From Metellina segmentata (lineage: Eukaryota > Arthropoda > Arachnida > Araneae > Tetragnathidae): a stretch of DNA of 64,000 bases. How positions within the stretch are numbered: position 1 is the stretch's first letter; each line of letters opens with the position of its first letter. A program made the translations under genes and the position numbers. Positions 57,753 through 64,000 of the stretch are shown piece by piece. The notes beneath the pieces were generated by a model. The model searched no databases. It saw nothing but the letters and a program-made list of their open reading frames with translations, and was not told the origin of the DNA. The stretch is from assembly GCA_947359465.1 (NCBI GenBank), contig OX375876.1:119655444-119719443 (forward strand), written 5' to 3'.

Positions 57753-58080
57753 TAATGGTAATTTTAGTTAACGTCGTACTAGAGCAACACAACGGGCTAT
57801 TGACGACGGTCCGAGATCAATCCCTTAAGGGAAAGATCCAATGACAACATCTCGTAATTTTGAACCACTGTCAGATGACGAAGCAACACCTGTGCTCGCA
57901 CCCCACTCTCCAAACTTCCACACCAACCCAACGTGAGGACTTTCGGCCACGACAGATTTAAGGTGCACCATCCGCCTCTTCACCATAGGCTTACAAACAT
58001 CCATGCCCGGACCCGGATACGAACCAGGAACCTTCCGATCTAGAGGCTAATACCTTAACCACTATACCGATTGGTCGGCG
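57753..58080 (-). mobile_element. Full-length SINE inserted into an older SINE
   Basis: The minus-strand copy has head (GCGCCGACCAATCGGTATAG), B-box region, body and ATTACCATTACC tail. CTCACGTTGG flanks it at 57743-57752 and 58081-58090. The duplicated target is itself a SINE body word. Confidence 0.92.
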
Positions 58081-58314
58081 CTCACGTTGGTGTTGTGACG
58101 TAATAACTATTACACCGAGTCCATTTCTATTTTAAACATCTATTTATTTACAAAGACAGGACACTGACACAATGACGATGACACAAAGATAATGGAATCG
58201 GTTCATTCCAACGTGGTCTTTCTGCGACCACGTTCCAAACCAATCTGACGAATTCCCCATCGGGTAGGGAAGATGCGCGTTGCAAATTCCCTTTCATAGG
58301 GATTATATGGAGAT

Positions 58315-58496
58315 ATGTGGCTAAGTTGCCACAGGTGTGGAGAGCCTGCTCAGTTGTGACCTCGTCATCTGATCAAGGTTCAAAATTGAGTAGTGTTTTC
58401 CACGGATCTTTCCCTTCGGGTTTGATCCCGGATCGTCACCAATAGCCTGTTATGTTGTTCCAGTGCAGCGTTAATTTAGAATACCATACCTAACCA
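58315..58496 (+). mobile_element. SINE 3' half
   Basis: The plus-strand words GTGGAGAGCCTGCTCAGTTG, CTCGTCATCTGATCAAGGTT, CGGATCTTTCCC and GATCCCGGATCGTCACCAAT follow SINE order to a TACCATACC tail. It may be the far part of the same older SINE as 57701-57752. Confidence 0.75.
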
Positions 58497-58499
58497 TTC

Positions 58500-59165
58500 G
58501 CTGGAACATGAAATATGGAAGAGCTGGCTTTAAAATTAAACGTGTTCCGTGTGAGAGGATTTTTCTGCAAAGGAAATACTGATAACGCTAGTGCTTTGTG
58601 GTAGAACGAGTGCAATGGCGCATTTGTACTGGACAACCAGAAGTACAATCCTTTTCCGGTGGCTCGTTTCCTTGTACTAAAAGTACATCTCATAAACAAA
58701 ACAAAGCCAACGATAATAATTTTTCAGAAAACGTAAGTCCTTTGACAGAACTTTTACGTAAGAAAATAAAAGTTACAACAATCGTTTTACAAGTAAGCTG
58801 CAGAAGAATGGCTTCAACTCGTGAAGTAAGCCATATCAACATTCTGACGTGAAGGCTATTTTTGCATCAACTTTCGAATGAAAGTTTTGGGTATTGAAAT
58901 GTTTTGATGCGTTCAAATTAGAAAATTTAAGTGTAAACAAGAATAGAATAGTTTATTTAAGATCCAGTCTTTTCCTGACTGGGATAAATCAGAAAATAAA
59001 AATCATTTAGATATACAAAGGGTAAGAGTTTGCGGGTGGTACGTGGATGGGAGTTGTCAGCTACAGAGTCTGTTAGAAGTCAGTTGGCCTTGAGCCTTAG
59101 CAACACGCGGATCGCTCGTGAAGTAGATATGTGTTTGAATCTGGAGTTAGATTTTCAGAATGCAG
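58500..59165. other. Gene-free stretch
   Basis: No feature recognised. The 84-codon frame at 58598-58852 has no visible domain. Confidence 0.4.
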
Positions 59166-59170
59166 GGGAG

Positions 59171-59690
59171 TGTCGAGCCTTAAAGTTTTGTGCAAAACTA
59201 AACAAATAGGATACTGAGACGCTTGCCATGTTACAAAAAGCCTACGGGAAAGATTCTTTGTGCAGGGCTCAGGTGTTTAGGTGGCAAAAATCCTTCTAGG
59301 ATGGAAGAAAGGGTGGAGGTCAAGAAATAGCGCATTCGCGTCAATCCATCTTGCTGGATACGTTGCATCAAGGTGCATACGTTTGAAATCCGTTGAAATT
59401 GTTACTCGTTATTTAACGGTCTATTAGATAGAAAAAAGAGCTGTGACTATAGTTAAAAGATTTATCGTCTTGCTGGAAAAACATTCCTCCTCGCAAAATC
59501 AAAACTGAAAAGAAAAAATAATAATTTTCTCCGTGTGTAAAATGAAAGCGGAAACGTAAAAAATAATTTTCTGAGTGTTCTCAGTGGCGATAAAAAAGCC
59601 TAGCATGTTTCCAAGGCTGACTACAAGGTCACGTGGGTAGAAAAGTCAAGATTGGGGTTATTCTTCTTTCGTGGAAGAAAGGCGCTGAAG
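59171..59690 (+). pseudogene. Mariner transposase remnant, N-terminal helix-turn-helix
   Basis: The frame reads CRALKFCAKLNK, stop, DTETLAMLQKAYGKDSLCRA and QVFRWQKSF, stop, DGRK. KFCxKLxKxxxETxxMLxxAYGxxxLxRxxVFxWxxxFxxGR is the N-terminal helix-turn-helix signature of mariner-type transposases. Faint QWR and RKVKIGVILLSWK pieces near 59588-59680 look like the central catalytic region. The C-terminal half is absent. Confidence 0.75.
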
Positions 59691-59849
59691 AACCAGGAAG
59701 ATAATAAAATTTTAAAATTCATTTAAAAATCTTCTAGTTGAATTTTAAAATTTCGCTGCGACCCAAAAATAGCACAAAATTTCGACTACCTGTGTGCCAA
59801 ATCTCATTGCTGTAAGTGCCATAGATCGTCAGGATTTTGCGCACGAGAA

Positions 59850-59905
59850 GCAAACATACAGACAGACAAACAAACACTTCCTTTTATAATATTAGAGATA
59901 CTTTA
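59850..59905 (+). other. Possible 3' end of an unclassified retroelement or repeat
   Basis: ACAGACAGACAAACAAACAC followed by TTTTATAATATTAGAGAT resembles a widespread arthropod repeat terminus I remember from other genomes. No copy elsewhere in the window supports it. Confidence 0.25.
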
Positions 59906-59909
59906 GGTA

Positions 59910-60326
59910 ATACTGAACAAAAATACAAAAATGGAGAATGGATGTGAATCGATCTTTATCTTTAACCATAAACTTAACGATTCGCATGTGAAACATTGTA
60001 GTTAGAATTTGCCTCTGAAATTCCATTTGTCCTGTCAGTGGAATCTTGAGAAGAAAGATACAATGTAAAATAGTAGTAAATTTGTGTATGCCGCTAGAAT
60101 GAAGAGAGAGAGAATCGTATTCAGATTAATATTTGTGGATGTGTAAATAAGTAAATAAGTAACGAAAGAATAATTAATATTTGTATGCAGTTAAAAAGCA
60201 CAGAGAGAATAATTTCTTGATATTATTTGTAGAAGTGCTACGTAAAATACAAACAGTGACTAGGAAGAAGACATAACAATAAGAAAAAGCGCAGTTTGAA
60301 TTTAGTAGGCTTTTATTTTGCATACC

Positions 60327-60358
<32 letters not shown>

Positions 60359-62145
60359 CGCGGGGGAGTTTGAGAAACACTTTGCAATTCATGGCACGTT
60401 TTGCACTTCCTTCTAAGAAAATAAAAAAAATTCTTGAGCAAGGAGTTTGTCCTACCAGAATTCCAGTTCCAGCGCCCTTTTTTTTGTTTCCGTTTTTCTC
60501 CCACAAACGGTGAATTTAACTGACGATTTTATTTGAAAGTCTTTCAGCATGACAATGTGCGAAAGACTCGGAAATAAGTTTCGCAACATCAAATATCATA
60601 ATAATGTGGGAAATGCCGCCTGTCCCGCGTGGACTCGCGAATCCAAAATACGATGGAATTCAAAAGTGACGGGGAAGGGAAGTTGATATTTCACACTCAG
60701 AGTTCTCAGCATTCAGTATCGTCGGCTTTTCCAAGAGTGATACGCTTCTGCAGATTTTTTTTTTGTGTGTGCTGGAGAACTGAAATGCAAGACACAATTT
60801 ACATAGTTCAATAGATAAAGTTTGCTATGAGAAAATATAAAAAGTCAGAGATAGATGGGTTTTAGGAATGAAACTAAACACTTTTGAAAAACTTCAAATT
60901 AGAAGCAGCTAGCTAATTTACCCAGAGCACTGCTCGAGTTGAAGTGGTTAAACATCGACTGAAACTGTTATCCGAAAGATAGCGTTTCTCTATCTTAAAA
61001 AAATGGAAATATCGCAAAAATCGCAAACTGAAAACAAATAAGTTTTTAAAACTCCATTTTGACAATTTATAACTTCCACAAGTTACTTTGCACGAAATAC
61101 ATATACTTGCTTTAACCATCCATAGAATCCATTTCACATACATCGGAATGTAGTGTTAAAATTCTACAATAGATGGTAGTGCGATGATTATTACAGAAGT
61201 TCATTTTATGTTTGGGAGTGAATGTGTTTGCCCACTGCATATTGCATAAGACTAGGACACAGCTTCTCCAACATAGATCTCCTTTGAATCTACGAGGCAT
61301 CAATAGGCTTATATGCTCATCTATCTGAGTGAATTGATTTTCAATCTACAAATATAAGTCTATAAGAAAATACTGGAATACTTTACTATAAGAAAATACT
61401 TTCTAAAAATAAATCTCGTATCTCAATCTTCTTGACTAGAGCTTTTGGAGTCACTTATTTTCGATTTCTTACCGGACAGGACAATATACAATGGCATTTA
61501 GACAATATCGCCTAGCTAAATCAGGTACTTTTCCCTTTAAAACAATGAGAGAAAAAACTGAAGACCAACTCAAGGACTGCATATATGAGCCATAAACTTC
61601 TTATTACGCATTAACATTATTTTTGGATATCGTGGTAAGGTAGACTGCTAAATGTTAATCCAACAAAGGCTCACAACACATACTCATGTCAATAAGGGTG
61701 AAAACAAATACTCAATTTAGTTTAACTAAACAAATTTAATAAAGTTCTAAAATTATTGACAGATAGGATTTCTAATTGCTTACAAAACAAATGAGCGCAT
61801 AAGAAACAGGCCCCTTTTGGACATGCTACCAACGGGACATCTTAAGTCTCTGACAAAGAAAGTGGCAGAGAACCACGTCATCATGTTTTCTGCGCATCAG
61901 CATTTTTGGTGGCTGATGCATAATAAGCGTGGGTGTTTCGCCCTCTCGCTTTTTCAACAATATAGTTGCAAATAGTGTAGACATTTATAAATGATATTGT
62001 ATAACCTCAGACCTACCTCTATTGGATAGCTCGTCAACTGATGGCCGAATAACCAAACACAGGCCTGGCATAAAAACAGTGCTATGTATGCAATGTGTCC
62101 AGCTTTATAAGTATCTATAGTAAATTACTTTATTCTATGTGCCTT
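59910..62145. other. Gene-free stretch with a TG microsatellite
   Basis: The only clear structure is the TG run at 60328-60357. Frames at 60174-60506 and 60913-61143 are microsatellite or AT artefacts. Confidence 0.45.
60328..60357. repeat. (TG)n microsatellite
   Basis: An uninterrupted run of about 15 TG dinucleotides. Confidence 0.97.
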
Positions 62146-62148
62146 ATG

Positions 62149-63268
62149 TAGAGTGTAAAAAAATCATGATTTTAAAAAAAAATCAATTAGTCGGATTTTT
62201 TTTAATTTAAACCGCTTTAAAAAAATTTAAATCAGATTTTTTTATTTAAATTTCTGTAGGCCTTGTACATTGTTTTTATAATAATGATATATAAATTTGT
62301 TAAATAAAAAATTGAGTTTGTAACATGACATATAAACCAATATTTATTTAAAGTAAACAATCAGAATTTGTGACATGGTAAATTAATATTTACTTACTGA
62401 AAATCAGTTTTTTACACGGTAATACATTTAAAAAATGAAATTAAAAAATAAAAGCAAAAGATAAAACATTTGTTTAACTTTAAAACACAAGTTGACATCC
62501 TACATAGTTTTTGAGTAAATTACATCATGTTAACAAATTTATCAGTAAGTGACAGACCTAAACTATAGTAGAATAGAGGACAGAGAAATAATCAGACTAT
62601 AGTAAATTGTAATTATAAAACTGCCGAGCAGCAATAATAAATGAATTTTCACTTAGTTTTCATTCATATTGGATCTTTCTTCCTGCTGACATTTCAATGG
62701 TTGTGTGAAAATGTATATTTCTACTCTTTAATCTATTGCATACCATAAGAATAAGCTAACTGACAAATGCCTCAAAAAACTTCACTTCTTACTTGTGTTT
62801 TTTTTTAGCTAATAAAATCAGTCACTTCATTAGTTTATAAGTTTGAATTAAACTGTTGCATACTTCCTATAAGTGTTTATATTATGAGTGCAGTTAGGCC
62901 ACCTTCACATGAGGCTTTTCAACCCTGTATGTTTATACATTACTCTACCTGGCATTTAGATTTATGATGTTATGTGTGTTTACATTACTGTTTACAGTAT
63001 ATAGTATATTCTAATAAGTTACAACTGGCTGTTGCAATCTTTTATAATATGCAGTAGTTGACAAGGTTCCCTCTTTGCTAGGTGTAACAATTACTTCTGA
63101 AATCACTATGAGTGAAGAAAGATAAAAGGCATTTGACCACTTCTGTGATTTTCGTATGGTGTTTTTACTTAGTTATAAAAATGTAAAATTAGTTGTGATT
63201 TAAATCAATGATTTAAAAAAAATCAATTGATTAAAATCATATTTTTTATCGTTGATTTAAATGTCATT
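62149..63268. mobile_element. hAT-like non-autonomous element, copy 2, uninterrupted
   Basis: It starts TAGAGTGTAAAAAAATC and ends in AAATCAATGATTT-type inverted words. Its reverse complement matches 17650-18074 plus 19618-20083 in order, including GTTTTTTGAGGCATTTGTCA across the Helitron insertion point. The interior shows no transposase. Confidence 0.78.
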
Positions 63269-63269
63269 T

Positions 63270-64000
63270 TGAGGCATCAAAGATTACATGATACGAAACA
63301 TGTTAGATGACAATGAAAACGATGCTACAGTTTGCAAAATATGTTCAAAATATCCCAGTTCAGCAGCAAATTACTTTATTCTCTTTACTTCGTCTTCTTT
63401 TTCATATCTACAATTTTAGTCTATGAAGCACATAGACGAAGTGTCATATATTTTTAGTAAACATAGAACTTGTTGTCAATCACAAGGCATTGATTAATAC
63501 TAAGTTTATTATAGAATAATAAACATCTGGAATAATATTAGACAGCCTGGCAAGCATATGGTAACACAAGTTACGATATTCAGTCATGTCCACATCAACG
63601 TTCTTAGTGTTGCCACACTGTTAGTTGAAGTCTTTAGTAACACAGTTACAGTTACAATCACACAAAGATTCTTAAGTTTGAGACACAAACTGCGCAATTG
63701 CCAGTACAAAAATCTCGTATCTGCCCCAAATGAGAAGCAACTTCGTTATTTATATTTCAGCAGAGTATGCTAGATTGACTCCAATTCCCGCAGGATTCGA
63801 CATTAATGTCGAAGAGACTTGACTTAAAATGTTATCTTGATGCATCAAAGATTTCAAAATACGAGATAGGTTGGATGATAAGTGGTACCTACATTGTACG
63901 TATGGTCTACAACTTTCATAAGTGCGCGGTTTGTGTCGCCAACGGAAAAATCTTGGTTGCTTCTATTCAGTTTAATTCTTTATTTTTATTCATATGTACA
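63270..64000. other. Gene-free stretch
   Basis: GAGGCATCAAAGATT at about 63271 and GATGCATCAAAGATT at about 63839 are followed by similar bases, perhaps a short diverged duplication. The 71-codon frame at 63558-63773 has no recognisable motif. Confidence 0.4.

Overview
This window looks like an intergenic, transposon-dominated stretch of an arthropod genome, most probably a spider. The reasons are the AT-rich eukaryotic composition, the absence of any operon-like gene layout, many Tc1/mariner and hAT relics, Helitron-type insertions, and a tRNA-derived SINE present in about 16 copies. The species-level guess rests on my memory of similar Tc1 transposases and SINEs in orb-weaver spiders and is inference. 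I find no intact host protein-coding gene, no functional tRNA or rRNA gene and no CRISPR array. Almost every open frame over 60 codons is a shadow, a repeat unit or a broken transposase.

Layout: 0.2-8 kb has a 31-bp tandem repeat, a MITE-like element, a SINE with clear target-site duplications and a dense cluster of hAT-like non-autonomous elements built from an ACATCGATGT palindrome. 8-17 kb holds a possible hAT relic, an internally deleted Tc1-like element, two SINEs (one with a nested 141-bp MITE), a 650-bp Helitron-like element, a 5.4-kb pair of inverted arms and a GC-rich perfect hairpin. 17.6-25.7 kb carries two nearly identical 1.54-kb Helitron-like elements in opposite orientation; one sits inside a hAT-like element, the other between two copies of a 265-bp direct repeat. 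26.9-28.3 kb is a TIR-complete Tc1 element. 28.6-32.6 kb is a block of tandem repeats, including a 228-bp satellite that appears to be built from the SINE, followed by two SINE dimers in inverted orientation. 33.5-38.4 kb has a minisatellite, a Tc1 tail and a 713-bp ancient tandem duplication. 38.9-41.7 kb is a hAT element interrupted by a DD41D-type mariner. 44.5-48 kb is a second satellite with alternating 477/383-bp units. 49.9-54.2 kb contains three Tc1-like pseudogenes. 55-64 kb has an eroded 170-bp tandem array, nested SINEs, a mariner remnant and a second copy of the 17.6-kb hAT-like family.

The elements are best read as layers of insertion. Several pairs of copies inside the window act as empty and filled sites for each other: the Helitron in the hAT-like repeat, and the mariner in the hAT element. 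These fix boundaries and relative ages from the sequence alone. All similarity statements come from reading the sequence by eye; percentages and family names need alignment to confirm.
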